Below are positions 10,638 to 22,317 of a DNA stretch of 64,000 bases, in pieces. Below the pieces are notes generated by a model, which saw nothing but the letters and a program-made list of their open reading frames with translations, ran no database searches and was not told the DNA's origin. Origin of the DNA: Diospyros lotus. Taxonomy: Eukaryota > Streptophyta > Magnoliopsida > Ericales > Ebenaceae. The position numbers were made by a program, and so were the translations under genes. The DNA is taken from NCBI RefSeq assembly GCF_014633365.1, contig NC_068351.1, positions 24,524,366 through 24,588,365 of the forward strand, read 5' to 3'. Positions within the stretch are counted from its first letter, which is position 1, and each line of letters opens with the position of its first letter.

Positions 10638-12269
10638 TGATATTGTACTTTTGTGTTTAGTTTTGATGATGAAAAACAAATTGATTTATACCCTAAGTCA
10701 TAAGTCAAGTTTATGATTTTCAACAAAAATCAATTTCAACTACTTTGTTAGAATGAAAACCAAACGAATTATATTCTTATACTTATATGAATCCCCTAAA
10801 TGATTTTCAAAAATTAGTTTGGAACTATTGGTCAAAATGGATCAAATTTTTCTCAAAATGAAGCAAAGATTTTCAGAAGGCAAAAGGACCAACAGAATAT
10901 AGGTTCTCAATGGATTTGTGTTTTGTCTTTGATATGGTTTTGATCATAAAAATCAATTGTATTTTGATGATGAAATTATTTTTTTAATGGTTATTAACTA
11001 AGTGCTCCAAATTACATTATATGATCTATTAAGAACCAAAATAAAAATTAATTTCATCATGCAATCCAATGTCAAAAATCTTGTGATAAAATTTCTTGAT
11101 GACATTTGGAATATTATCTTTTTATTTGATTAAAAAAGTTGTATCAAAAATAATTTTGAAGTGGAGAACAAGTTTCAAATTGATTTTTGGATGGTTGCTA
11201 CAGTATTTTTTCGATTGTTATAGTGATTTTTTATCCTTGTAAACTGTCAATCATTTCTCTTAAAATGTTGATCATTTTTATAAAATGTAGACTAGGTCTT
11301 ATAAATTGTCGACCGTTCCAAAACTTGTTCTTGGTTGTTAAATGTCGACAGCCCCTGCATCAAAGATGTTGATCGTTCCTCAAAATTGTCAACAACTTTG
11401 ATTAAACGATGGACCGTTCTTTGAATTTTTAAGCTAATTGTTGATCGTTTCTTTGATATTGTCGACCGTTTTTGTTCCAGAATCTTCCAATGGCTAGTTT
11501 GACAACTTGCTCAAGACGCTCCACCTTCCACAATGGCTATATTCTTAGCTCGTGAAGCTCTATAAATAGAGATCTTATGGATCTTCCAAGCTATTAAAGA
11601 GGATTGATTTCAAGCTTTCAAGTGTTTATTCTTTCAAGAGCTTAATTGTTTCATTTATTTTTCTCTTAAAGGCTTTGATTATCATTTGTATTATTTTGTT
11701 CAATCCTTGTGTTTACTTTGAGAGATCTTGTAACTAAGAGTGTCTACTCTTATATAGATCCTCTCTTTTATATCATTCTTGATTTACCTAGGTTGTTATT
11801 AGAGGGCCTACATTGATTGTAGGAGGTTGCATTTACTAACTTGTTGCTAGAGGGCTTGTTTGTCTAAGCAAGAGGTTGTAATTCCTAACTCATTGCTAGA
11901 GGGCTTTCATTGATTGTAGAAGGTTGCATTTTCTAGCTTGTTGCTAGAGGGTTTGCTTGTCTAAGCAAGAGGTTGTAAATTCCTAACTTGTTGCTAGATG
12001 GTCTATCCGGAGGGATATGAGGATTATAGTGGATTGGTTGAAAAATCCTTAATAAGAAGTTAAGGGAGTGGATTATGCTTGGTTTAAGCTGAACTACTAT
12101 AAATCAGTTGCATCCCTCTTTTGATTTTGTTCTTGTTTTATTTCTTGTGCCAAACAATTCCATCACTTGCATTAAAATCTTATTTTCCATCAAAAGGATT
12201 CTCAAAGTTCAATCAAACTTTTAAATAACCCAATTCACCCCTCTTGGATATTGGTGCCATTGCTATACA
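10638..12269 (+). mobile_element. SIRE-type 3' LTR with TATA box
   Basis: It starts TGATATTGTAC right after the polypurine tract and is followed by TTTTGATGATGAAAAA, as in the homologous fragment at 59668-60095, which confirms the left end. CTCTATAAATAGAG near 11559 is a clear plus-strand TATA box. The end is taken at CTATACA (12269), just before the protease codons of the next Copia relic begin, and is approximate. Inside are degenerate GTCGACCGTT words (11270-11480) and an alternating tandem repeat (11793-12000). Confidence 0.65.
11793..12000 (+). repeat. Alternating A-B-A-B tandem repeat, about 49 bp per unit
   Basis: Four full units and a partial fifth share TTGTTGCTAGAGGG...AGGTTGCA/TAA...TCCTAAC. 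Units 1 and 3 carry CATTGATTGTAG. Units 2 and 4 carry TTGTCTAAGCAAG. The true repeat is therefore an A-B dimer of about 98 bp present twice. It lies about 220 bp downstream of the LTR TATA box, in the transcribed leader. There is no spacer variation of the CRISPR kind. Confidence 0.85.
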
Positions 12270-13322
12270 AATCTAATAGATAGTGGTTGCACAAGCCACA
12301 CGGTAAGGGACTCAGACCTTTTCACTTCTCTAGACATGACTAACAGAACCAAAGTTAAGGTTGGAAATGGAGAGATGGTTCATGCTACAGGAAGAGGTAC
12401 AATCTCTATTCACATTAGCAAAGGTCCAAAATTAATTCACGATGTGTTGTTGATTCCTGATTTGGATCAGAATTTTCTCAGTGTTGCACAATTATTAAAA
12501 AGGGGATATTCACTTTCATTTAAAAGTAATGGTTGCACTATACTGGATTCAAATGATTCTAAAGTTCTTAAGGTTGAAATGTGTGATAATAGCTTTCTAG
12601 TAAGTTGGAATTAAGTGAATCACTCAACACTTGTTTTCAAACATGATGATTCTATATTATAGCACAAAAGATATGATCGTTTCAATATGAATGCATTGAA
12701 GTATTTGCAATCCCGTGATATAGTTAGAGACATGCCTGCAGTCAGTGGTATTGATGATTTATGTGATGCTTATCAATTGGGAAAAATGCATAGAAAGCCT
12801 TTCTCATAAGATAATGTTACAAAGGCAAAAAACAAGCTAGAGCTTGTTCATACTGACTTGTGTGGCCCTATGAGTGTTCCCTCTCTAAGCTAGAACAAGT
12901 ACTTTATCCTATTCATTGATGATCTAACTAGAATAACATGGGTGTATTTTTTATCAAGCAAAGCTCAAACTTTTAATGTTTTTAAGAAGTTTAGAGCTAT
13001 GGTAGAGTCTGAAAGTGATTGCAAGATTAAAATATTGAGATTAGACAGTGGAAATGAGTATACCTCTAATGAATTTAATGTGTTCTGCAAAGATATGGGG
13101 ATTACTCATCAATTGACCGTTAGCTACACTCTTGAGAAAAATGGAGTTTCAAAGAAAAAGAATAGAATGGTTATGGAGATGGCAAGATGCTTTATTGCAG
13201 AAAAGAAGTTACCAAAAAGCTTCTGGGCTGAAGTTGTTTATACAACAGTGTATCTCTTAAACAGGCTACCAACTAGAGTTGTTCAAGGGAAAACACCAAT
13301 TGAGGCTTGGTCAGGAATGAAG
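12270..13322 (+). pseudogene. Second Ty1/Copia relic, first part: protease and integrase
   Basis: The relic begins with the protease active site IDSGCTSHTV at about 12277. A 92-aa frame (12336-12614) with the protease C-terminal word PDLDQNFLSVAQL follows. Next are a degraded GAG-pre-integrase segment and an integrase with HTDLCGP (12850), IDDLTRITWV, RLDSGNEY and the EKNGVSKKKNR region. Stops occur in the linker near 12661, 12808 and 12892. The normal QxNGVxER motif is altered. Reading breaks exactly at 13322, where a solo LTR was inserted. It resumes at 17196 with KPSAKHLKTFG, so the two parts are one element. Gag and the 5' LTR are missing. Confidence 0.85.
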
Positions 13323-16300
13323 TGTAACACCCTAGTATTTTGGGAACGAATAATAAATTAATTTCTATTTTTGAGATGATTTATTTATGATTTATTTAAA
13401 ATTTGTAGCATTGTGGAATTTAATGGAGAACATTAAATTTTGAATAAGGAAGTGACTGAAAGTTTTTAGAATTTTCAGGATCTAAGTATAAGGTTGAAAT
13501 TTGGGAGTTTCTTCAGTATAAAACTAATTGTTGCAAAAATTATAATTAAAGGGAGTTGGGATTAGTGTGGAATTAGTGTATAATTAGTTATTGCACATAT
13601 ATCAAACAAACATATCTCCTTAAAAGCTACCACCCAATATGTAACACCCAGTGTTACTGATGTTAGGAGAATGAGAAACGAAGTGAAAAACTTTCAAAAA
13701 TGCCCTTGAGAAGGTGATGAATCTATGGAATAATGGTGCCCTATGAGAGGGGCATTTTGGTAATTTGGATAATGAAGTCCAATAAAAGATAATTTGGTAA
13801 ATTAAAAATAATTCTTAGGTGGAATTAAGTATGGAAGTGAATTAATTTCCCATTTTTGTAATTATGAGGAGATAAATGGGATTAATAATTCACAAAGGGT
13901 ATTTTTGATAATTTTGGAGTAAATTCCATAAGGGAATTAAATTGTGGAGAATGGAAAAATTGTGAATATTCAATTATTTGAGAAAATAATTAATTTTCCC
14001 TAAAATGGTGGATTAATATGTTGAAGCCACATGGATGGCTTGGATGGAAACTTGGAAGCCAAGGTTAGTGTCTAGGGATGACACTTGGAAAAATCTTGTT
14101 CAAGTAAAATGGAGAGATTTAAATAAATGCAAAAAAAATGATATTAGTCTTTCAAACATTTAATGAGATGCATGATTATGGTGAATTAAAGAAAAATCCA
14201 AAAGGAAATGGTAATTAGTCACCATTAATGCCTTGAAAAATATGAGAATTTAATTAATTGGAAAGGAAATAGAAATTCAAGATGATCCAAGGGTGGGGGA
14301 TTATTCTTGAAAGTGGGAAGTGATCTAAGGGCCACCATTTAGTCTTGAAAGTTGGCAAAGATTGCCAACATAATAATGAATTAAATTAAAGAATAATTTT
14401 GGATGGTTGAGATTTAAGAAGACTAAAGGCCATGGATTGTATTACTTTCAATGGCTAAGATTAGTTCTTGGATAGGCACATGGATTGTGCTTTCTTTTAA
14501 TGGTAGAGATTAAGTCTTGAAAAGGCAAAGTGATCCAATGGTTGAGATTTAAAGAGACCATGGCATGGATTGTGTTTTCTTTCAAGGGTTGAGATTGAGT
14601 CTCATAAAGAAAGATCAAGGGCTAAGATTTGTTTTTAAGTTTGGGATATCAAGACTTAGGGAAAAATCTCTCAAAGGAAGAAAGAAAGAAAGAGGGAAAG
14701 AAGAAAGTTCAAGAGAAGGAAGAAAGCTTTCTTTGAGTTGGGAGTTGGAAGCAAGGAAGGATTTGGTTTGAAGCTCCAAGAAGAAGGCTTTGGGGAAGCA
14801 CTAAAGCCTCAAGACATAAGGGATAGCCCCAAGGGTGGTGGCTTTGCAAGTTGTAAGTATGTATTTAAACTTTTAATGTGTGCATTGGTATGTTGTTTGT
14901 GTTCAAGGACCTATGGCCATGAGGTTGTGTGGGGTAGGGTAGTTTAAAGCCTCAAACCAAGGTGGTTGTGAGGATGTGGAAGCCCTAACCATGTTGCATG
15001 CATGCATTTGGCATCACACGATATGTTTTTGTTCATATTTATTGTCATTGCACCCTTGTTGAGCTTAATAGCTCATGAGGTTTTTACCCTCACATATAGG
15101 TTGTAAAGGCATGGGAAAATCAAGGCAAAGATGGAATGGCATGTGGATGCATGGAAATAAAGATCCAAGAACATTATATGGCTTATGGGAGCCTATATGT
15201 ACTTTGTATTTGATTCATGGGTTGTAATTTATTTTGTTGGTAAGGGCTTGTTAAAGCTTAAAACCATGGGTGCATTTTTATTTCATGTTGTGAAATGAAA
15301 GGAAATTTTGGATGTATGTTGAGGTTTATTTTGGTGTTGAAAAAGAATGATTTTTTGTTGGAAATGTGAAGTTTTGTGGGATTTATTATTAAATTTAATT
15401 TTTGGAAATTTTGGGTTAGGAAGCCTAAGAGAAAAAAAAAAAAAAGGTGAAGAAGGCAACAGGAGCAACCGGGGCCACCTGTAGTGCACCGCAGGGCCCC
15501 GGGCGTGCCAACGGCCTCGCCGACAAATTATTTTTAAAAAAATTGGAATTTTTGGAAATTTGGGGCATTTCTTGGTTAATTTAGGGCCTTAGAAGAATTT
15601 TCAAAATAAAAGGATTTTTCAGGCATTTTTGGAGATAAATGCCGAAATTTTTAGAAAATAAAAGTTATGAGTTTTTCCTCCAAAATTGATAAAAATCAAT
15701 GGGTTGATTAAAATTGTAAATTTTACGAAGGCCGGTGGAATTCTTGGAAAGATGAAGAATTAAAATAATAAAAATGGCGATTGGGAAAACTTAATGGAAA
15801 TTAATTATACAAGTATGGTATGGTTAAAGCCTAAATCTGCTAGTTGATCCTAGGATTGAGGGAAGGGAAGGACGAAGCCTAGTTTCCATCAAGAGCGTTT
15901 CATATTGAAACATAGTCCGCCCTTCACAAATGGCTAGGCATATGAGTAGTTTGGATGATTGCTCATCAGTGACACCCGTAAGTGGGAGTGGGGTGTCACA
16001 CAATATAATATTTTATTCCTTTATTATAGACATATCTCCTTAAGTCATGACGTGTTCTCCACTTTTACAACATTCACACCTTAAATCAAGTGTAGAAAAG
16101 TAAGGAAAGTTTATAAATTAAATGTAAGGCCAGGATTTCAGGAGGAAAACATGGGACATGGGACATTTTAATGAAATGTGTGTAAAATTTGCTATAAATT
16201 GTGAAGAACAAGTAAAGGAGAAATTAACAAGGAGAAGACGAGCGTGAATTTAAGAAGAAAATAAAAGGAAGAAAGTAGTTAAAGTTAAGGAGCAAAGTAA

Positions 16301-17195
16301 GTGAGATATGTTTGGTATTAGATAAATTTGGGTTTAGTGGTACTTATTTAAATAGTTCTTTTTACTTATTGTATTTAATTTTGTTAAAGAAATTTTGAGG
16401 TGCAACGTTGGTGATTCTAACGACTTAGAGGAATTTGTCAAGAAAGGTCGTAGACATTGTTGCGATAAGGGTTTATATGTTTTCTGTGCAAATTGCATTG
16501 TCATGACTTACATAAGATAACAGTGGAGTGCCTAGGTATGAGGCTAAGGATTTTAGGGACGAAACAGAGCTCGTGTTGGGGTCCATAGAAATTCATATAG
16601 GGCCACCAAGAGTCTTGGATGGATGAGATGGACGGGTCTGCATGCATGTTTCACTTCATATTTTTCTATATTTTTCATGAGTTACAATTTGCTATTTTTA
16701 CATATTGCCTTTATTAGGTATTAGGACTCACTCCTTATCACTAACCACACGGATGGCTCAGGCCCTAGTAAAGGAAAAGTGATGGTAATGGACAGTTCTC
16801 CAGTGGACATGGTTGACCAATCGTAAAAAGACTTTTGTTGTACTACGAGATTCTGAGTATTTTATTTTCCTAGTTTTGTATTAAATATGTGTGTGACAAA
16901 TGAGATTTTAAGGTTGAAAATAGAACTCAGAGTAATTTTATGGAAATTAATTTTTATTGGGCTTTCATCCCTAAGACCTTGTAACATGTGTAGCCCGATC
17001 GAGATTCGAGGGCCCTTCACTGCCTATTTTTCTTTTGGAATTCAAGTTCTCGGCGGGTGAAGACAGCGAAACCTAGTTCCCACCCAGGGCATCCTAATTT
17101 GTTGGGGGATTAGCCAACCTTCAAATTTGGTCATTGGTCATGATTGTAACCGTGGGTTATGGTGGCACCTCGGATGTGGGACCAAGGGCGTCACA
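13323..17195 (+). mobile_element. Solo LTR (outer) inserted in a Copia integrase, itself carrying a nested solo LTR
   Basis: The ends are TGTAACACCCTAG and GGGCGTCACA. Flanks are TGAAG (13318-13322) and TGAAA (17196-17200), a 5-bp target duplication with one mismatch. Removing the insert restores the Copia reading from GMK to KPSAKH. Without the nested element at 13640-16000 the LTR is about 1.5 kb. Its 3' part shares CTAGTTCCCACCCAGGGC with the other long LTRs in this window, so it is a related Gypsy family. Confidence 0.88.
13640..16000 (+). mobile_element. Solo LTR (inner), 2.36 kb, exact target duplication CAATA
   Basis: The ends are TGTAACACCCAG and GGGGTGTCACA. Exact duplicates CAATA flank it at 13635-13639 and 16001-16005. 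It belongs to the same family as the solo LTR at 1906-4537 (shared start, shared middle, shared ACACCCGTAAGTGGGAG near the end) but is 271 bp shorter, partly because its GC-rich block is shorter. The frame at 14565-14947 has no protein character. Confidence 0.92.
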
Positions 17196-19122
17196 TGAAA
17201 CCCTCTGCCAAACACTTGAAAACATTTGGATCAATCTCTACACTCATATTGCAAATGTTAAGAGATCCAAATTGGATGACAAAGCTTAGATTGGCATTTT
17301 CTTAGGTTATGCAGCAAGATCTAAGGGTTAAAAGGTGTACAATATAAAGTCAAAGAAGATTGTCATTAGCAATGACATTCAAGTTGAAGAGGTTGCATAT
17401 TGGGATTGGGGAGATAATCAAGTTCAAAGAAGTGTAAAGTCAGCACAGTTGACAGCCATTCATACTGTAACTAATAACCAAAATCAAGTTGCAAATGATA
17501 TTGAAGATCAAGAAGCTAAATCTGACTCTCCAATACTAAAGACTAAATCTTTGGCTGAAATCTATGAAAAATGCATCTTTGCTATGAAAGATCCTTCTTG
17601 CTTTGAAGAAGCTACAATGTTGATAGAGTAGAATGACGAAATGAAGGAGGAGCTGGCTATGATCAACAAAAATAGCACTTGGGAACTCACTTCAAGACCT
17701 AAAGACATACATGTGATTGGTATTAAATGGGTTTACAGGACAATTGAACCCTGATGGTTCCATTCACAAGCACAAAGCCAAACTTGTTGTAAAAAGGTAT
17801 TCTCAAATGGCTAGCGTTGACTATGGTGATACATTTTCCCAAATTGCTAGGCATGAAACTATCAAATTACTTGTTGCTTTATTAGCTCAATGTAGATGGA
17901 GAATCTTTCATTTGGATGTTAAATGGAGTTTTTTTAAATGGAGTTTTGCAAGAAGAAATTTATGTTGAGCAGCCTATTGGTTTCACTATTGCAAGTCATG
18001 AAGATAGAGTTTATAGGCTTTATAAAGCCTTGTATGGGCTGAAACAAGCTCCAAGATCTTGGTACAACATAATTGAGACACACTTTCTTCAAATGGTTTC
18101 AGGATGAGCCAAAATGAGCCTACTCTTTATGTGAAAGCTTGTGGCAATGGGAATAAGCTTTTTTATGTAGAAGATTTGCTGGTTACAGGTGATGATATTC
18201 ATGAAATTGACAAATTCAAGAAGAGTATGTTGCATGTTTTGAAATGACAGATCTTGGAGAGATGAGGTATTTTTTTGGAATGGAAGTGCATCAATCCAGT
18301 GATGGAATATTTCTCTCACAAAGAAAGTATGCAAAAGATATGTTGAGAAAGTTCAAATTGGAGAGTTGTAATCCTGTCTCAACTCCACTTGTTGTAAATG
18401 AAAAGCTCTCCAAGGCTGACAGTGATGTAAAGGTAGATGTAAATCAATATAGAAGTTTGGTTAGCAGCCTTCTTTACTTGATTACAACCAAACCAGATTT
18501 GATGTTCTCAGCTAGCTTACTTTTAAGGTTCATGCATTCATCAAGTTTGACACATCTTGATGTTGGTAAAAGAGCCTTGAGGTACATGAAAGGTATTATG
18601 GATCTTGGCATTTGGTATTGTAGAAGTGATGGAAAACTTGGAGGTTTTGTTGACAGTGATTGGGCAAGATCTATAGATGATTCTAAGAGCACAACTGGGT
18701 TTGTTTTTTCACTTGGGAGTGGAGTATTTTCATAGAACTCCAAAAAGCAAGATGTAGTTTCCCAATCCTTAGCTGAAGTTGAGTATATTGTTGCAGCAAC
18801 AACTTCAAATCAAGCTATATGGATTAGAAAGGTCTTAATAAACCTGGATTATGTGCAAGAGAAACCTACTGTGTTATGGTGTGACAACAATTCAACCATT
18901 TCTATTGCTAAGAAGCCTATCCAGCATGGGAGAATAAAGCATATAAATGTCAAATTTCATGCTATAAGAGAAGCTGAAAAGAATGGAGATGTTCAATTGA
19001 TGCATGGTAGGTCTGAAGAGAAATTGGCAAACATACTCACTAAGGCACTTCCTTATGGTAAGTTTAATGTGCTAAGAAGCAAGCTAGGAGTCTTGAAGAA
19101 AAGTTTCAAAGAAGAGTGTTAA
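17196..19122 (+). pseudogene. Second Ty1/Copia relic, second part: reverse transcriptase and RNase H
   Basis: The reading resumes after the solo LTR with integrase C-terminal words (FLGYAARSKG region). Reverse transcriptase follows: GSIHKHKAKLV, VDYGDTFSQ, two out-of-frame pieces around FHLDVKW and [16 protein letters not shown], then [10 protein letters not shown]. The catalytic box reads YVED at 18164-18175 instead of YVDD. A 163-aa frame (18244-18735) carries the MTDLGEMRYFFGMEV block. RNase H ends with CDNNSTISIAKKP and ILTKALP at 19120-19122. Frameshifts at about 17730, 17930 and 18105 and stops at 17629 and 18733 make it non-functional. Confidence 0.87.
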
Positions 19123-19211
19123 CCTATGAAAATTTTCTAGATACTTCTTTGCTAATGGATGTAATCATTTTGTGTTACATTAGTTGGTAATGTTTTGGTG
19201 TAAAGGCATGG
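19119..19211 (+). mobile_element. Probable start of the Copia 3' LTR, interrupted by a reversed solo LTR
   Basis: GAAGAGTGTTAACC follows the RNase H end. TGTTAACC at about 19119 could be the start of the 3' LTR. The stretch is cut at 19211 by the solo LTR at 19212-24837 and appears to continue at 24838-25000. Without a 5' LTR the right border cannot be set. Confidence 0.35.
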
Positions 19212-19945
19212 TGAGACGACCCAATTTTATTTTTTTTTTCAAACTCAAATAAAGCGATTCACACACAACTCATTAATAGCAAAAATCCCAATTACATACT
19301 TACATTACAATCTCCTTAAACATTTTTCTTATGGCTTAAGTACCCATACATTTCAAAGTAAAGAGCAACTAAAATCTAAATACAAAATTAACTATTACAC
19401 TCTTCTTCCCTTAAACACTCCCATGGATCTTTTGGTCGGGATATGCCCTGTACACATGACTATCCCAAGAAAATCAAATTCCACTGGATTCACCCTTATC
19501 CATGGCTTTCCCCTTACCTGGAACGATACGAAGCAAATATGAGTCACAAGGCCTAATAATTATAATATGAGATGAAAGAGCATATGAATAAGGATTGCAA
19601 CAATAGATAGACTCATGAAATACCCAACCATAGCCACATGAAATGCACTCATGCCATGCACCATCCTCATATGCTCAATGAATAATGTATGCAAATCTTT
19701 GAAATCACATAAACTCATATATACATATATATCAATCGACTCTTGGGGCCCTTTAGCTCCATCCAAGGCCTATGCCCATAAAAAAAATACGGTCATTGGG
19801 GCTCATTAGCTCAACCCAAGGTCTTACCATATCATACACCACAAGGTCTTTGGGGCCCATTAGCTCAACTCAAGGACTATCCCTATACAACATATGAACC
19901 TTGAGGCCCATTAGCTCAATACAAAGCCTTGGCACACAAATATCA

Positions 19946-21646
19946 TGATAGAGTTGTAACCTGGAAGCCAATCATAAGAGTTGTGAGTTGGCTGCATTTC
20001 TAATTAATCTTGGACATATTTTGATTAATATCAGTATTTCTCTTTTGATACGTGGCAATACATTCATCTTTATATTTTACTATTTAGATGAATCCCAAAG
20101 AGTGTAGCAATGTCAATCGAGTTATGATGAGATCATACTAATGAGATCGAATGACTGATGTTTCATTCTTAAATTATTCCTGGTCATAGAACTATAGAGT
20201 GGGGCCTCTATAATACCATCAAGACCAGTACACACTATGCATGCTCGTAAGAAGGGTAGTTGATCTCATTGACTACTTGTGTGGTGACACTAATGCAAGT
20301 GTGTAGGTGCTTATTGGTGAATGAGTTCACTGAATGACCTAACTTGAGAACACCCAAATGGTAATTCTTACTAAATGTCAATCGGGAGTTCTATGTGGTA
20401 ATAGGTGCTAGTAATCTCTTTTCCTGAGATACCATAGTTATCTTGTATGAGGAGTGTCATGCTTTGATGCCACTGTACGGGGTCCAATAAGATGGGTCCC
20501 TAATAGGGTGGTTATTGAGTATGATCTGAATCATACGAAGGTAGGTGAGTATGCAAGAAGGAATCTATCGACCTTAGTAAGATTTAAAAGGTATATGCCC
20601 TATGTGAATGATGAAGTCACAACTCGAGAAGTCATTGGCTAACGCAGATAGTTGAGAATTAATAAGAGTTATTAATTCGACTATAGGAGTTGTAAACTTA
20701 ATATTCATACACATAGTGTTGGTTATTAGAAGTTTGACATTTTACCATACTTCTAGACTATACTGGGGCATTATGATAGAGGGATAGAATAGCACTGAAA
20801 CTTGTCGTGGAAAGGTTCATTAGAAGTGTCATTTGCATTTCATTATGATATGGGGGCCATAATGCATTGCTAGACGTCAATCTTGGTCAAAGGGCAAGAT
20901 AATAATTTTTTGTCATGAGATGAAATAAATTAAGGATCATAATCAAAGAGTTTTATTAGGAGTAGGATTTTATAAATTGCCTTTTCCATCTTCATAGTGA
21001 ACCTATAAGGTCACACACGAACAAAGAGAAGTTTCATGGAATTTTTAGCGGGATTGAAAAATATTTTTGGGGCCTATAAGAATTCGTGGATTTTTTAGAC
21101 GAGTTAGCACTCGTGAAAAAATTCACGGGATGTCGATAAAATGAGCAAAAAGTAAAACAATGTGAAAAAACCCACAAATGGGTTGGGCCTTGGCCCAACA
21201 TGTTTATAACATGCTTAGGCTTTCTATAAATCCCTAGTTTGACTAGGGTTTGAGATGAGCTCTCCATTTTTTCCTCAACCCCTTTGCTTTCTAGAGAGAG
21301 AAAGTGTGGTTTTTTGTGAAAAACCAAGAGATTTTCCAAGTGTTGGATTAGATCTTGTATGGTTGATGCAAGGAGATCGAAGAGGTATGCTCATGGACAT
21401 CCATTGAAGCTTCTCTTTGGTGTGGATCACTTATAGAAGGTGGGTAACACCTCGTGGCACAAAGATTCATCCATTCTTCATCGGACAACCAAAACGTTTG
21501 ATTTTTTGTTATATGTTTTTTATTTTGAAAGATTTTATATTTGCAAACTAGATCCGATCTTTTCGGGTTTCAAGTTTAGCCAAAGAGTTTGGTTAATTCA
21601 AAAAAATTTAATTTTTTCGTTGCATTTGGATCTAAGAAACCCAACA
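19946..21646 (+). mobile_element. Nested solo LTR, 1.7 kb, exact target duplication TATCA
   Basis: It starts TGATAGAGTTGTAACC and ends AAGAAACCCAACA, with exact TATCA repeats at 19941-19945 and 21647-21651. TCTATAAATCCC near 21222 followed by AGGGTTTGAG looks like a plus-strand TATA box and start region. The family is different from the neighbouring Gypsy LTRs. The superfamily cannot be told without internal domains. Frames such as 20454-20642 are not supported as genes. Confidence 0.87.
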
Positions 21647-22317
21647 TATCATACATAACATATTACATATAAAACATGCTCATGAAGTGTTTTTCAAAGC
21701 TTCCATATGGCCTAACATTAGCTCTTTGTATGCCTATGCATGCACATTTATTCCACACAAATATTTACCCAAGATATGGATTCATGATGAGAACATCCAA
21801 AATAATAATACCAAATATTTATTAATAGCAGAGGTCAATATAAATATTAACCTCACCATTCATTTAACCTTCACATTAGGACTTATCTACCCATACATCT
21901 CAACAGTCAACTGTCAGTGCCTGATTTTCTAAACGATCGACAGCCAGTGCCCATACATCCAACGGTCGATAGTCATGACACGAACGGTCGATTGGAAGAA
22001 CCTAGAGACACAAACAACAATCACGAGAAACCAAAAATACAAGCAAGATAACACCAAAATCTTGCATAAATTGAATCCTAATCAATAAATGCATCATTCC
22101 TTAAGAAATGTAGGATGAATTGAAACCCTATTTAGGCTTTTGAATAAAATACATCAAGTATTTAAGAAAATCAACAAGGTTAAATATCATCTCAATCATA
22201 GGAAGAATAGCCAACACAAAAATGATTAATTAGGAAAAAATTCAAAAAATTTCCAGATTTCGAACGATAGCTTCAAAGGCCTATTTCAAGCTCGTATCTT
22301 AGCCAAATGTTATGAAT

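Noticed and set aside
11793..12000. CRISPR-like look of regularly spaced repeats
   Set aside because: The units are contiguous tandem copies without unique spacers, inside a plant LTR. There are no cas genes and the genome is eukaryotic.
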